A stretch of DNA of 64,000 bases from Legionella donaldsonii (GCF_900452385.1 NZ_UGOA01000001.1:691501-755500), one strand, 5' to 3'; shown: positions 37,054 to 46,690, numbered from the stretch's first letter. Notes: a model not told the origin generated them from the letters alone. Numbers and translations: made by a program.

Positions 37054-37818
37054 ATGACTTTAAAGATAACATTTCTTGGTTCTGGTTCAGCATTCACGTT
37101 GAGAGAGGATAATTATCAATCCAATGTACTTTTACAAAAAGCGAATGATACCTTGCTGATTGATGCAGGAGGCGATCTTCGTTTTTCATTAAATGAGCAA
37201 CATTTAACCTATGCCGATATCAAGAACGTCTATATTAGCCATTTGCATGCTGATCATATAGGTGGTTTAGAGTGGTTGGCACTGAACACTTTTTTTGATC
37301 CTGCCTATAAAATTAAGCCCAATCTCTACTGTTCGGAAAATATTATTAAGGATTTATGGGAACACTCACTATCTGGCGGATTACGTACATTACAAACTGA
37401 AAAGGCTACACTGGAAACATTTTTTAACACTCACCCTATAAAAGAACACTTTTGTTGGAATGATATTAATTTTCAATTGGTACGAGCAATTCATATTGTC
37501 AGTAATTATGAGTTAATGCCTTGTTATGGTTTATTGATGCACTACAAGGAAAACAAAATATATTTTACGGCTGATACGCAATATGCTCCCAAACAGCTTT
37601 TGGATTATTATGAGGAAGCAACTATTATTTTTCATGATTGCGAAACAGCAGAAAAAAAATCAGGCGTTCACGCCCATTATTCCGAATTAGTTACTATCCC
37701 TGCAAGATTGAAGAAAAAAATATGGTTGTACCATCATAGCCCCGGAAAACTGCCTGATGCAAAGGCGGATGGTTTTTTGGGTTTTGTTAAAAAAGGGCAA
37801 TCATTTTTATTTCGTTGA
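37054..37818 (+). CDS. MBL-fold metallo-hydrolase, RNase Z-like
   Basis: 254 residues with AGGAAG upstream. The motif SHLHADHIGG (H63, H65, D67, H68) plus TADTQ, FHDCE and HAHYSEL supply the ligands of a two-metal site. The start, ITFLGSGSAF, and the overall order resemble RNase Z and related hydrolases, but the long exosite arm of RNase Z is missing, so tRNA processing is unlikely. It follows the cyclase gene by 97 bases. A role in cyclic-nucleotide turnover is only a guess from position. Confidence 0.75.
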   Translation: MTLKITFLGSGSAFTLREDNYQSNVLLQKANDTLLIDAGGDLRFSLNEQHLTYADIKNVYISHLHADHIGGLEWLALNTFFDPAYKIKPNLYCSENIIKDLWEHSLSGGLRTLQTEKATLETFFNTHPIKEHFCWNDINFQLVRAIHIVSNYELMPCYGLLMHYKENKIYFTADTQYAPKQLLDYYEEATIIFHDCETAEKKSGVHAHYSELVTIPARLKKKIWLYHHSPGKLPDAKADGFLGFVKKGQSFLFR

Positions 37819-38022
37819 GCATTTAATTCCGCGGGGCTTATTTTAAGAATGCGTTTTAGCAACCAAGCACATTCTTATCACCCGATTTTGCGGAATCGTC
37901 CATACTGCCTGGAAGATTGGAACTGGATTTCATCACTTTGTTCGCAATGATGGCAGTATTTTATCTGGTTTCAAGAATAGCATGCTCCGTGAATGCTTAC
38001 GATTTACCTGCCTTAGGGGCTG

Positions 38023-38793
38023 TTATTTCTTGTGAGTCAAATAATCTTCAACAACGTCTCCATAAGGGAGCGTTAAATCAGTTATAAAATGAGAAACAGA
38101 AACGATTCTCTTAATATAAAAATTTGCAATAGGTGCTAAGGCGTGGGGATGAAGCTCCAAGCTACCTGGTCCAGTCCAGGCTCCTTTTATAGTGATGTCC
38201 TGTAGATAGGTCCTGGTTAACTGATTCACTTCAGGAGTGCCATCAACACCAGGAATATTTTTAAGCAAGAATACGGGTTTCTTCATGGCTTCCAAGACTT
38301 TTTCTTTATCTGCAGGATGATGTTTATAACCCATTGTTGCTGTAGCAATTCTGATACTACCGTAATTCAGAAGGCCAATTAGCGTATCCTCTTCAATAAC
38401 TAATTTGGGTTTAGCCAGTTTTTTCGGAAACCCCCATATTTCGCGGCCACCGGCAATGGGAGCATGACAGTCAAGAAACATGGAAATCGTAAATCCGCCC
38501 TCCTCACCTTTGTACCTAACCGGGATAACTTGGCCTGATTCAGTGTAATCACCAAATCCAGTTGAATCAGGCATACGAATAAATTCAAATTTAATAACCG
38601 GCTCAATTAACTCTAAAGGTGGGGGTAAAACGGCTTGTAAGAGCTCGGGATCTGTTTCGTAGGTGATAATAAAAAATTCGCGGTTTATAAATCGGTAAGG
38701 TCCTGCTGGGTAGGTGTTTATCCAACGAGGGGCAGGCATATCAAATTCATTGTTAATAAACGATTTTCCTTTGCCCAAGTGCTTTTTATCCAT
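38023..38793 (-). CDS. Acetoacetate decarboxylase-family protein
   Basis: 256 residues, AGAGAGGT upstream of ATG 38793. The family's Schiff-base motif is present as [14 protein letters not shown], with the Lys-Lys pair in which the first Lys becomes a nucleophile. Start region [20 protein letters not shown] and C-terminal [16 protein letters not shown] also match. The family converts acetoacetate to acetone and CO2, though many members have other substrates. Possible link to polyhydroxybutyrate or ketone metabolism is inferred. Monocistronic. Confidence 0.85.
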   Translation of the reverse strand: MDKKHLGKGKSFINNEFDMPAPRWINTYPAGPYRFINREFFIITYETDPELLQAVLPPPLELIEPVIKFEFIRMPDSTGFGDYTESGQVIPVRYKGEEGGFTISMFLDCHAPIAGGREIWGFPKKLAKPKLVIEEDTLIGLLNYGSIRIATATMGYKHHPADKEKVLEAMKKPVFLLKNIPGVDGTPEVNQLTRTYLQDITIKGAWTGPGSLELHPHALAPIANFYIKRIVSVSHFITDLTLPYGDVVEDYLTHKK

Positions 38794-38849
38794 AATTTTT
38801 GACCTCTCTGTGCGCTGCTATACTCTCTCAGTAGAACAATAAGCAATGG

Positions 38850-39431
38850 CTATGATTTCTTTTTAGCAACCAGTTTAAAATCGACTTTAACATCGTCTTT
38901 TATTTCATCAGTACTAGCCCAGTCACCCTGGCCAACGCCAAATGTACTGCGTTTGAATGTAGTCGTGCCTTCGACCAGCGCCATCCCGGGTGAGGTTTCT
39001 ACTGCAGTAAATGTTAAAGTAACAGGAGCAGATTTATCACGGATAGTCAGTGTCCCCATTGCCTGATAAGTTTTATCTCCAGTCTTATTAAACTCAGTTG
39101 CCTTAAATTCCGCTTTGGGAAACATCTGTACATTAAAAAAATCAGGCGTAATCAAGGTATTTTTTACATCTGCGTAATCTGCGGAAACAGAATTCATATC
39201 AACTATAATATCTATCTTACTGCTTTTATAATTATTAGGATCAACAAAAATTTTACCAGTAAATTGTTTAAATTGGCCTTTCACAGGCGCATCATTTTGA
39301 GTAGCAGTGAAGCTAAGACTGCTTTCACCCGGGATAATTTCCCATTCGGGAAGAGCCGCGTTTACAAAAACAGGCAGGAAGGTCAGTATCATGAAAACTA
39401 ACCATTTGTATAAGCAATTGATCAAGCTCAT
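38850..39431 (-). CDS. YceI-family periplasmic lipid-binding protein, paralogue 1
   Basis: 193 residues, GAGGAGAA upstream. Signal peptide (LVFMILTFLPVFVNA), then a YceI lipocalin-like barrel (EIIPGESSLSFTATQND, KAEFKATEF, GTLTIRDKSAPVTLTFTA, TFKRSTFGVGQGDWAS). YceI proteins bind isoprenoid or amide lipids and are often encoded with cytochrome b561, as here. Overlaps the cytochrome gene by ATGA, so translation is coupled. Confidence 0.92.
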   Translation of the reverse strand: MSLINCLYKWLVFMILTFLPVFVNAALPEWEIIPGESSLSFTATQNDAPVKGQFKQFTGKIFVDPNNYKSSKIDIIVDMNSVSADYADVKNTLITPDFFNVQMFPKAEFKATEFNKTGDKTYQAMGTLTIRDKSAPVTLTFTAVETSPGMALVEGTTTFKRSTFGVGQGDWASTDEIKDDVKVDFKLVAKKKS

Positions 39432-39961
39432 GACAGCATTCTCCTCAGGACGTCATCTTTATCAATAAAATGGTGTTTTAAAGCTGCAGCAGTATGAAGC
39501 GCAATAAATGCGATTAAAGCATAACCTAGCCATTCATGAATCTCCTGGAATAAATGCCTTAATTCTTCATTAGGAGCTATCAGGTTAGGTAGAGTAAATA
39601 GACCAAAGAAGGAAGCGGGTAGCCCCGCAGCAGAGGTTATTAACCAGCCGGTAATTGGCAAAGCAAACATAAATCCGTAAAAAGCCCAATGCACTGCTCG
39701 GGCTGCAAACTGTTCCCAGGCTGGAATAGATAACTCAGGGGTGATATTGATAAGACGCCATATTATTCGAATCATGGCAAGTCCTAACACAAGAAATCCA
39801 TACTCTTTATGCCAGCCATACAACTTAAGTTTTTGCAGGCTGATTGGCAGCTCAACCATATAGATACCGAGGATAAGAAGCCCAATCATTAAAATCGCTA
39901 ATAGCCAGTGTAAGGAGATGGTAACAATGCCGTATTTATCGGTAGTATTTTTTATTCTCAT
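39428..39961 (-). CDS. Cytochrome b561
   Basis: 177 residues from the ATG at 39961, chosen because GAGG lies six bases before it; an ATG at 39973 overlapping the previous stop is the alternative. Four membrane helices with heme-ligand His residues (ISLHWLLAIL, YGWHKEYGFL, AVHWAFYGFM, ALHTAAALKHHF). These diheme proteins move electrons between the quinone pool and periplasmic partners. The YceI neighbours on each side may bind the quinone or isoprenoid. Confidence 0.92.
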   Translation of the reverse strand: MRIKNTTDKYGIVTISLHWLLAILMIGLLILGIYMVELPISLQKLKLYGWHKEYGFLVLGLAMIRIIWRLINITPELSIPAWEQFAARAVHWAFYGFMFALPITGWLITSAAGLPASFFGLFTLPNLIAPNEELRHLFQEIHEWLGYALIAFIALHTAAALKHHFIDKDDVLRRMLS

Positions 39962-39969
39962 AGCAGGCC

Positions 39970-40554
39970 TCATTGAGTGTCTTTATAGGCTTCGGCATTA
40001 ATTTCTATTTTTACTTCATCTCCTACATCGGGTAGTAGGGCTTTTATACCAAAATCAGAACGTTTAATCGTGGTCGTGGCAGTGAAACCTGCTGTCATTT
40101 TCTCGGTAATAGGATTTTTGCCGACTTTATTCAGGGTTACATTCAACGTGACAGGTTGTGAAATGCCATGTAGATCCAGGGTGCCGTGAACTTTGGCTGT
40201 TGTTTTATCAAGGACGTCTACCTTGTTACTAACAAACGTTGCGGTGGGATACTTGGCAACATCAAAGAAAAGCTTGCCCTTTAGGTGTTTATCTAACTCG
40301 GGGATTCCGGTAACAATATCAGCCAGTTTGATTGTTGCGTTAACTTTACTATTTTCTGGCTTATCTTTATCCAGGGTTACGGTGCCATTAACGTACCATT
40401 TACCTGCTTGAGTTGAAAATCCCAAATGTTTAATTTGCCACAGAATATAGCTATGTTCAGGATCAAGCTTTAAAGTTTCTGCCGCAGCATGTAGTGTAGA
40501 AAAGGGTATTATCAGCAATCCAGCCAAAAAATAGCCTATTAATTTTTTTGTCAT
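39970..40554 (-). CDS. YceI-family periplasmic lipid-binding protein, paralogue 2
   Basis: 194 residues from the ATG at 40554 with AGGGAG upstream. Signal peptide (IGYFLAGLLIIPFSTLHAAA), then the YceI fold in classical form (LDPEHSYILWQIKHLGFSTQ, AKYPTATFVSNKV, GTLDLHGISQPVTLNVTLN, TIKRSDFGIKALLPDVGDEV). It is more typical of the family than paralogue 1. Lies between the DUF2282 gene and cytochrome b561 in one minus-strand operon. Confidence 0.94.
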   Translation of the reverse strand: MTKKLIGYFLAGLLIIPFSTLHAAAETLKLDPEHSYILWQIKHLGFSTQAGKWYVNGTVTLDKDKPENSKVNATIKLADIVTGIPELDKHLKGKLFFDVAKYPTATFVSNKVDVLDKTTAKVHGTLDLHGISQPVTLNVTLNKVGKNPITEKMTAGFTATTTIKRSDFGIKALLPDVGDEVKIEINAEAYKDTQ

Positions 40555-40609
40555 TATAAAACTCCCTTTCATTGACTCTCTACCTAAGTGGGATCCACTC
40601 AGGATTTAA

Positions 40610-40900
40610 TTAAGATTTCTTATCAGCCGTTAAATGTCCACCCACCAATTTTTCGCATAGCCCCTGAGGAACGAAAACAAAAGCATCCGGTTGTGCATCT
40701 TTAGTCGAAGACCCCGCGCAGGAAGAGGTTGCTGTTGCGCAATCATTGAATCCTGCTCTAACAACACCATAACATTTTTCTGTGGCGGGAGCAGCCGATG
40801 GGTCACTTGCATTTGAGTTAGTAGTACCAATAGAGGGTGTTGCTGCCAGCACTAAAAAAGCAGTCATCGCTGATTTAATTAATTTGTTTTTATCGACCAT
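40610..40900 (-). CDS. DUF2282 protein, bufferin (BufA1)-like metal-binding peptide
   Basis: 96 residues with AAGGGA upstream. A signal-peptide-like start (IKSAMTAFLVLAATPSIG) precedes a Cys-rich domain with four Cys in the DUF2282 pattern: EKCYGVVRAGFNDC, ATSSCAGSSTKD, FVPQGLCEKLVGG. Family members (bufferins) are precursors whose Cys are modified by an MNIO (DUF692) enzyme with a DUF2063 partner and then bind copper in the periplasm. Neither partner gene is adjacent here; the operon continues with YceI and cytochrome b561. Lone DUF2282 genes may use enzymes encoded elsewhere. Confidence 0.85.
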   Translation of the reverse strand: MVDKNKLIKSAMTAFLVLAATPSIGTTNSNASDPSAAPATEKCYGVVRAGFNDCATATSSCAGSSTKDAQPDAFVFVPQGLCEKLVGGHLTADKKS

Positions 40901-41139
40901 GGCAATCCCTTGTCGTGTAGATAAGTTAGTTTTATTCTAGATGGTAATTCAATTTATATCTAATTCATTTTTATTTTACCAGTGGCAAGAATTGAATCTG
41001 CAATTCTCTGGTTTGTCTGGATGCATTAATAGTTTTGAAAGATTCTCTATACTCAGTATTCAATTCAGAATAACATCTTTAATCATTGAGCGCTGATAGA
41101 TCACAACAGTGAAGGAACACTAAGATAAGGACGAATTAT

Positions 41140-42666
41140 ATGTTGTATCAGTTCAAAAAATTATTATTTTTATGTGCATTCTTTTTTTGGGTATCAGAGG
41201 TTTTCGCAGCCTTTAATTTTAATGGCTTGATTGGTGTGGATTATCAACCGAATCATTATGCAGGCAACGTCCCGTTAAATAATCATGATGTCTTTATCGT
41301 AGGTAATAATAGCCAGGGTACACCGATTACTAACGTCTACGCAGAGCTGGCTCAATTGAAAGAAGCGGGATTTAGTACAGTTCGTTCGTATCAGACGACC
41401 ATTTATTCATGGGTTGATATTATCAATCAAGCCCATGCTTTAGGAATGAAAGTCATTTATGAGGCGGTTATACCCCAACAACCTGCGGATTCACCCTACA
41501 GCGGCGGTTCCTGCCCTGTTCCTCCTGCAAATCAAGACTATATTCCTTGTGCTCAGGCCACTCTCAATGCAGTTATTAGCCAGGTAACCCAACCGATTTT
41601 TAATGATACGGTCGTTCTCGTATTGGCTGGGCATGAAAATTATTGTGAGGCTGGCAATACAATTTCACCCTGCAACAACCCTGTTACCTCAAACATAGTT
41701 TATTTAACTTCAGCAGTTAATGCGCTGAAAAGTACATTGACTACGGCTGGTCTTGCTACACCAGTTAGCTCAGCGCTCGTTAGTGGCAATTTGGTGACAC
41801 CCAGCGTTGCCATTTCTAATGACATGATCACCTTAGCCAACAGTTATTCAGCTGATGCGCCATTGGCTTTTGATCCTTATCCTTTTCAGTGGGGAGTGGC
41901 CGCAAATCAAGCTGTATGGGTTCCACCTTTAGCGACCACGGTTCAACCCAACAATTCATTAGCCTGGGATTATATTCATGTTGTAGGTTCAGCAAATCCA
42001 CCGGCTTTACCTGCGGCTGCTCAACAGCCATTTTATACACCCGGCCGTGTTCTTTTGGCAGCAGAAACAGGTTGGGCAACTGCGGGGACGACCACCGAAT
42101 ATGCCTGTAATTCACCGGGCCCCTGTGTTCCCTCTGTTGCCAATGCAGCCGCCTATTATACAGCGCTTTATCAAGCCAACACGTCTAATTTTGTTGCTAA
42201 CTCAGGGTATTCAATTGGTGTTCTGGCATTTGAGGCTTATGATGAGCCAAACAAGGGTAGCAGCAGTGCCGAAGGGCACTATGGTCTTTTTGATTCCAAT
42301 TGTACTCAAAAGGGGGCAGGACTTGTCCCTACGAACAAATTAGTTTCAGCGACGGGATGCCAAGGATTTTCAAGAGGATCTTTGCTGACCATCGTAGGTT
42401 TTGCGCATCCCTATACGCTTATTATTAAGCAAAAGAACCCAACTACCGGTAGCGAAGTTTCCGTCACACTGAATAGTGATGGCAAACAAAGCAGTTTGCC
42501 AGGAGCGCCCTGGCCGCAATATCTTGTATTTCCAGGTGCAACAATCACAATTAGAGGGAACCCCTCTTGCACCAGTACAGTGCAATCAATTGATAGTGCC
42601 GGACATATTACCTTTGCTGGAAAATGCAATTGTCCGAATGATAAGCTGAGCAATTGTTACTACTAA
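41140..42666 (+). CDS. Secreted GH17-like beta-1,3-glucanase/glucosyltransferase
   Basis: 508 residues, AAGGA upstream. Signal peptide (LLFLCAFFFWVSEVFA), then a TIM barrel of about 370 residues: NFNGLIGVDYQPNHY, LAQLKEAGFSTVRSYQ, the acid/base region LAGHENY (GNE in typical members), the nucleophile in LAAETGWAT (family ETGWP) and FEAYDEPNK. A C-terminal domain of about 130 residues with four or more Cys follows. Such enzymes cut or rearrange beta-1,3-glucans of fungi, algae or protists. Secretion route and substrate are not shown. Confidence 0.75.
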   Translation: MLYQFKKLLFLCAFFFWVSEVFAAFNFNGLIGVDYQPNHYAGNVPLNNHDVFIVGNNSQGTPITNVYAELAQLKEAGFSTVRSYQTTIYSWVDIINQAHALGMKVIYEAVIPQQPADSPYSGGSCPVPPANQDYIPCAQATLNAVISQVTQPIFNDTVVLVLAGHENYCEAGNTISPCNNPVTSNIVYLTSAVNALKSTLTTAGLATPVSSALVSGNLVTPSVAISNDMITLANSYSADAPLAFDPYPFQWGVAANQAVWVPPLATTVQPNNSLAWDYIHVVGSANPPALPAAAQQPFYTPGRVLLAAETGWATAGTTTEYACNSPGPCVPSVANAAAYYTALYQANTSNFVANSGYSIGVLAFEAYDEPNKGSSSAEGHYGLFDSNCTQKGAGLVPTNKLVSATGCQGFSRGSLLTIVGFAHPYTLIIKQKNPTTGSEVSVTLNSDGKQSSLPGAPWPQYLVFPGATITIRGNPSCTSTVQSIDSAGHITFAGKCNCPNDKLSNCYY

Positions 42667-42712
42667 GTGTTTGAACTGCAACAGTGTGTTTCACTGCTGC
42701 TTTATTAAGTGA

Positions 42713-43582
42713 ATGACATGGAGGTTTGCTTTGAAATATACGGGATGGTGTCTATCAATCTTAAGTTTGTTTCTTTCAGTAACGTTTGCCTCGACTAACA
42801 AAATTACTGCCGTTATCCCAGACAATCAAACAGGTTTTTTCGCTGGTTTGGGTGGCAGCTATAATTTTTTCCGCGTTAATTCAGAGATGTCGGGGAGTCT
42901 TAATGCGACTAGTGGTTTTGTGCCTATAGGCTTGTTTTCGGGGGCAACGGGTTCTTACTCAAGAACAAAAGAAGTATTCGCTCCAGAAGGCCAGCTAGGT
43001 TATTTTCAACCTATTAATGGCGGTCAATGGTTGTGGGGGATTGAATTGTTATATCAATATTCAAGAGCAAAAATAACCAGTTATAACCAGTTCCAGGAGC
43101 CAGGGACTTCCATCAATTTTATAAACCCCTCTGTTAACGTTAGCGATGAAATCAGTATTCGCTCTATCCAAACCAGAGTGAATGATAAACTCATGTTACC
43201 GCTATTTATTGGTCGTTCATTAACCAATAGTTTTATCTACCTCGGAGCCGGTCCTGCTGTGTTTAGAACAAAACACACGGTCGATGTAAGCGCTGATACA
43301 GTTTCTGGGCTTTACGCAGGTAATCTCGATGGTTTTTCCAATACAAAATGGGTATGGGGCGGTGCAGTACAAGCTGGTATAGCGTTTTACGTGAATTCTA
43401 CCTGGTTCCTGAAGTTCAATTACAGTTATGCGATCACCGACCATTATAAAGCAAATAACCTTCTATCCTTCTCTCCTGAGATTAACGGAGGCCTTAATGG
43501 TGGTACAGTTTCTTTCAGCACGTCACATCGCCTTATTGCTCAAGAAGTGGCTGTTTCAATCAACAAATTATTTTCCTTATGA
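42713..43582 (+). CDS. Outer-membrane beta-barrel protein
   Basis: 289 residues. Signal peptide (CLSILSLFLSVTFA), then alternating hydrophobic strands with aromatic girdles (GFFAGLGGSYNFFRVN, LWGIELLYQYSRAKI, SFIYLGAGPAVFRTKH, WGGAVQAGIAFYVNSTW) ending in SINKLFSL. The pattern fits the eight-stranded OmpA-like or opacity families abundant in Legionella. It lies 46 bases after the glucanase gene and may be co-transcribed. Specific role unknown. Confidence 0.7.
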   Translation: MTWRFALKYTGWCLSILSLFLSVTFASTNKITAVIPDNQTGFFAGLGGSYNFFRVNSEMSGSLNATSGFVPIGLFSGATGSYSRTKEVFAPEGQLGYFQPINGGQWLWGIELLYQYSRAKITSYNQFQEPGTSINFINPSVNVSDEISIRSIQTRVNDKLMLPLFIGRSLTNSFIYLGAGPAVFRTKHTVDVSADTVSGLYAGNLDGFSNTKWVWGGAVQAGIAFYVNSTWFLKFNYSYAITDHYKANNLLSFSPEINGGLNGGTVSFSTSHRLIAQEVAVSINKLFSL

Positions 43583-43681
43583 GATGCAACCTAGGTTGAG
43601 TTCTTGTTTTCAGATTCAAAGAGTGAATGAACTAGGTTGACTAAAGCAGGAATTTTTGAAAAATTTTGAAGATGATTGGGA

Positions 43682-46600
43682 TTAAGCAGGTCCCGCCCTC
43701 ATTGGTTGTATTGCCTCTCTATGAGCAGGAGCAACTACTTTAAAGGGGAGCATTGCTTCTATCAATTTTTGTTTTAAGGCCACTGGCATTATTTTGTCTG
43801 GAAGTGCATTAATACCTAGAGTTAATTTGTTCGCATGTCCTTTTAGCAGGGGAAGGCTCGTTTCCTGACATGCTTTCTGGATAAGTTCTAAAGTTTCTTT
43901 TAATTCTCTAGGTAAATGCAATACTTTGTTATTACCGAGTGGTAACGAAATAGCATTAACATAATCACCAAAGAATCCGTATTTTTGCTTTAGGTTCCAT
44001 TGCTTATGTTCTTTTAATTGTTCGAAGACGTCTAAAAATTGCTTTTGCGTTTCTTTAATACTTGCCTCATGGGAATCAAATAGTTTTTTTAAGGGTTCAC
44101 GTCGCTGTCCTTCTGCCATTAAAGTCACACTAAGTCTTTTTTTGTAGGGATCTGCATCATGTGCAAGTAAAAATTGACAGCGCGCGGCATCTTGTTTGTG
44201 GATTGCAACCCACAAAGGCAATTGAGGGTTACCATTAATGTTATCAATTTCAGTATTCACCAACTGAGGGAACCTCGTTAAGATGGCAGCGGCTACCTCA
44301 TAGTTATTTTCATTCATAGACGTCAGAAAGGTTCTTTTGCACCATTCTTCGCTAACGGCCTTAATGGCAAACAGCTCTTTAAATAGAATGCGATTTTTCT
44401 TCTGATAACACCAATCTAAATCATCAGTACGAGCAACAAACTGGGGATCTTCTTGTAATTTTTTAATGCATTTACTGTAAATCGCTTGGTTATTATGCAG
44501 TAATCCTAGTTTGTATATTTGGTTTAAAGCCTCCGATTTTAAACCATCTATAGGTATCGGTTTTATTATTTGATTAAAAAGATTTTCATCTTTTTCAAAA
44601 AAATCATAAGGATCGGTCCCACTCCGTGGACTTTTAAGCAAAAGAGTACTTTTATCCACAATACGGCTACTGACTTCTTTACAAAGGTCGATTTTTTTAT
44701 GCTGTAAGGCGAGTAAATAATATTCAATTAAACTGTCTTGCGATAACTTGCTGATATCTACCTTTGAGGCAATGAGGTCAAATAACTCAGGTCTCTGAGT
44801 GAGTTGAGGCCATGGGTGTAAAGCAACAATAGGGCCTTTTTTAAAGAGTGCATTCTGATCAAAGGTCGGAACTTGTAATACGGAGGAAATCGTTTCCTTA
44901 TGAGCATGTTTAAGGGCCAAGAGATAAATATCATGCAATGTATCTTGAGTCTGCTCTCTATAATTCATGCCGGCTAATGCTTGAAAAAAAGGAGCTGTTC
45001 GTCCAGCCTCAAATTGAGTTCTTTCGCATAGTTCGACAAAACGATTTGTTCCTATTCTTGAATCGCCCCCCTGCTTAAGCATTGTAGAAAAAGGAATATT
45101 CTCGCGACATTGTTTGATCAGGTTTTGGTTATTGTGAATTAAAGCGAGAATATAAGCTTCGTACCAATCTCCTTTTTTTATGAGTAGTGCACAAATTTGT
45201 TCACTTGCCTCCTTTCCTTCTTTATATAATCGAAAGATGGGAGATTGACCCTTTTTATCTTTAGTAAGTAATAACTCAGGCTTGCGAGTTGCAATATCGA
45301 CAAAAAGTTTTGTTTGCTGAGGAGAAAGATAATGCAGGCAATTTCTTCCTGATGCATCGGTTAAGGATAAATCAACGTTTGCTTTTAAGAGCATTCTCAT
45401 TACTTCAATGCTTGAATGTTTCGCAGCGATATTTAATAAGGGCATGCGCTCTTTACCCGCTGTGGCTAATTGAGCAGGATTGATTAAGGCCGCTTGCTCG
45501 GTGTGGAATTTATTGTAATACTCCATCAGTAGGTTAAAAGTATAGCCTTGATCTTTACGTGCGGATTCTGCAAGGGCATACTCAAAGGCGTTTTTCTCAA
45601 AACGATGTCCTTTTTCAAGAAGAAAATTAATTATCTGCGGGTCACCATTTGAGTAGGCTTCGACCATAACATTTTGGTCCACGTGCTCTTTTTTATAATA
45701 ACGTTTTACAAACTCAAACTGCCCGTATGATACCGCCGTTGCCAATGCGTGTTTTTTACAAGCCTCTAGCTTCTCATGACCTAGAGCTTGTTCAAGATAA
45801 AGCACTAATTTTGAATCTCCATTTTGAATGGCGAAATCTAATGCACTGTCCTTTGAGTGAGCACCCTGTTGTGCAAGTGAATCTTTTCTTTTTTCATAAA
45901 TTGGGGTTAATAATTCGTTCGCAGGGGGATAAACAGTAGGTAATACCGCTGGAGTTGGATTGTGTAAGCGAGAATATACATGCATACGAACACCGTGGTA
46001 AGTCCCTTGAAACTGGGCTTCATCAAAATGCAGAGCGCTACCGAGTAGCTCTACAAACATTTGATTTACTACAGCTTTAAGTGCTGCCGCTTTATCTTCA
46101 ACGGTTTCCTTTTGTGGTATTTCAATAGACCAGACTTTTCCATAAGCAGGGTCAACTACTTCAATTTGATTACCAACTCGTGTTATCGATATAGCATGTT
46201 CATGGCATCCTAGTGTAAAACCAACACCTTGTTGTAAATTGGGGTTAATGGTTAAATAAGTTGACACTAAGGCTTTCAATTCTTCTTCGCTAAGAACACC
46301 AGCTAATTGATGATGATAGGTGAGGGGAAAAGCCTCTCCTTTTCGTTTAAATAATGTTTCTAAAGCGCCTTGCATATGAGATTGAGTGGAGCCTGCTTCA
46401 ATGCCTAGCGTGCGATGCAGCCAAATCGTGTTTTGGATAAAAGTCTCGAACGCTTGATGTACTTCAGGACTGATGTTGTCTGCAAGAGGATCCGCTTCAT
46501 AAATCAATTTTAATAGATTCTCATATTCCTTGTATTTTCCAGTTAAAGTGCAATACAGACGCCAAACACTTAAACCTAAACAAACTCCTTTATTCGTTAC

Positions 46601-46690
46601 CTCCTCATTGAAATCGGCAGTATTGCCCCGAAAACGGCTTTGCCATTGGCTTGCTTTTGCAATTAAGATTTCTTGAGGAAGTGAAGGCAT
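43682..46690 (-). CDS. Cysteine-protease-like domain fused to ankyrin repeats, probable effector
   Basis: 1002 residues from the ATG at 46690; a GTG at 46711 is nearly at the predicted transcript start. Residues 1-230 carry C37 (NKGVCLGLSVW), H165 (GCHEHAISI) and D180 (VVDPAYG), the order and spacing of YopT/AvrPphB-type (C58-like) proteases. Ankyrin-like repeats occupy about 280-500 (DSALDFAIQNGDSKLVLYLE, MPLLNIAAKHSSIEVMRMLL) with another near 860 (QLPLWVAIHKQDAARCQFLL). No signal peptide. Legionella Dot/Icm effectors often combine such domains. On the minus strand TATAAT (46721-46726) is a likely -10 box. Confidence 0.75.
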   Translation of the reverse strand: MPSLPQEILIAKASQWQSRFRGNTADFNEEVTNKGVCLGLSVWRLYCTLTGKYKEYENLLKLIYEADPLADNISPEVHQAFETFIQNTIWLHRTLGIEAGSTQSHMQGALETLFKRKGEAFPLTYHHQLAGVLSEEELKALVSTYLTINPNLQQGVGFTLGCHEHAISITRVGNQIEVVDPAYGKVWSIEIPQKETVEDKAAALKAVVNQMFVELLGSALHFDEAQFQGTYHGVRMHVYSRLHNPTPAVLPTVYPPANELLTPIYEKRKDSLAQQGAHSKDSALDFAIQNGDSKLVLYLEQALGHEKLEACKKHALATAVSYGQFEFVKRYYKKEHVDQNVMVEAYSNGDPQIINFLLEKGHRFEKNAFEYALAESARKDQGYTFNLLMEYYNKFHTEQAALINPAQLATAGKERMPLLNIAAKHSSIEVMRMLLKANVDLSLTDASGRNCLHYLSPQQTKLFVDIATRKPELLLTKDKKGQSPIFRLYKEGKEASEQICALLIKKGDWYEAYILALIHNNQNLIKQCRENIPFSTMLKQGGDSRIGTNRFVELCERTQFEAGRTAPFFQALAGMNYREQTQDTLHDIYLLALKHAHKETISSVLQVPTFDQNALFKKGPIVALHPWPQLTQRPELFDLIASKVDISKLSQDSLIEYYLLALQHKKIDLCKEVSSRIVDKSTLLLKSPRSGTDPYDFFEKDENLFNQIIKPIPIDGLKSEALNQIYKLGLLHNNQAIYSKCIKKLQEDPQFVARTDDLDWCYQKKNRILFKELFAIKAVSEEWCKRTFLTSMNENNYEVAAAILTRFPQLVNTEIDNINGNPQLPLWVAIHKQDAARCQFLLAHDADPYKKRLSVTLMAEGQRREPLKKLFDSHEASIKETQKQFLDVFEQLKEHKQWNLKQKYGFFGDYVNAISLPLGNNKVLHLPRELKETLELIQKACQETSLPLLKGHANKLTLGINALPDKIMPVALKQKLIEAMLPFKVVAPAHREAIQPMRAGPA

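Noticed and set aside
37054-37818. MBL-fold protein as RNase Z (tRNA 3' endonuclease)
   Set aside because: It lacks the flexible exosite arm and is shorter than true RNase Z, so the specific name was not used.
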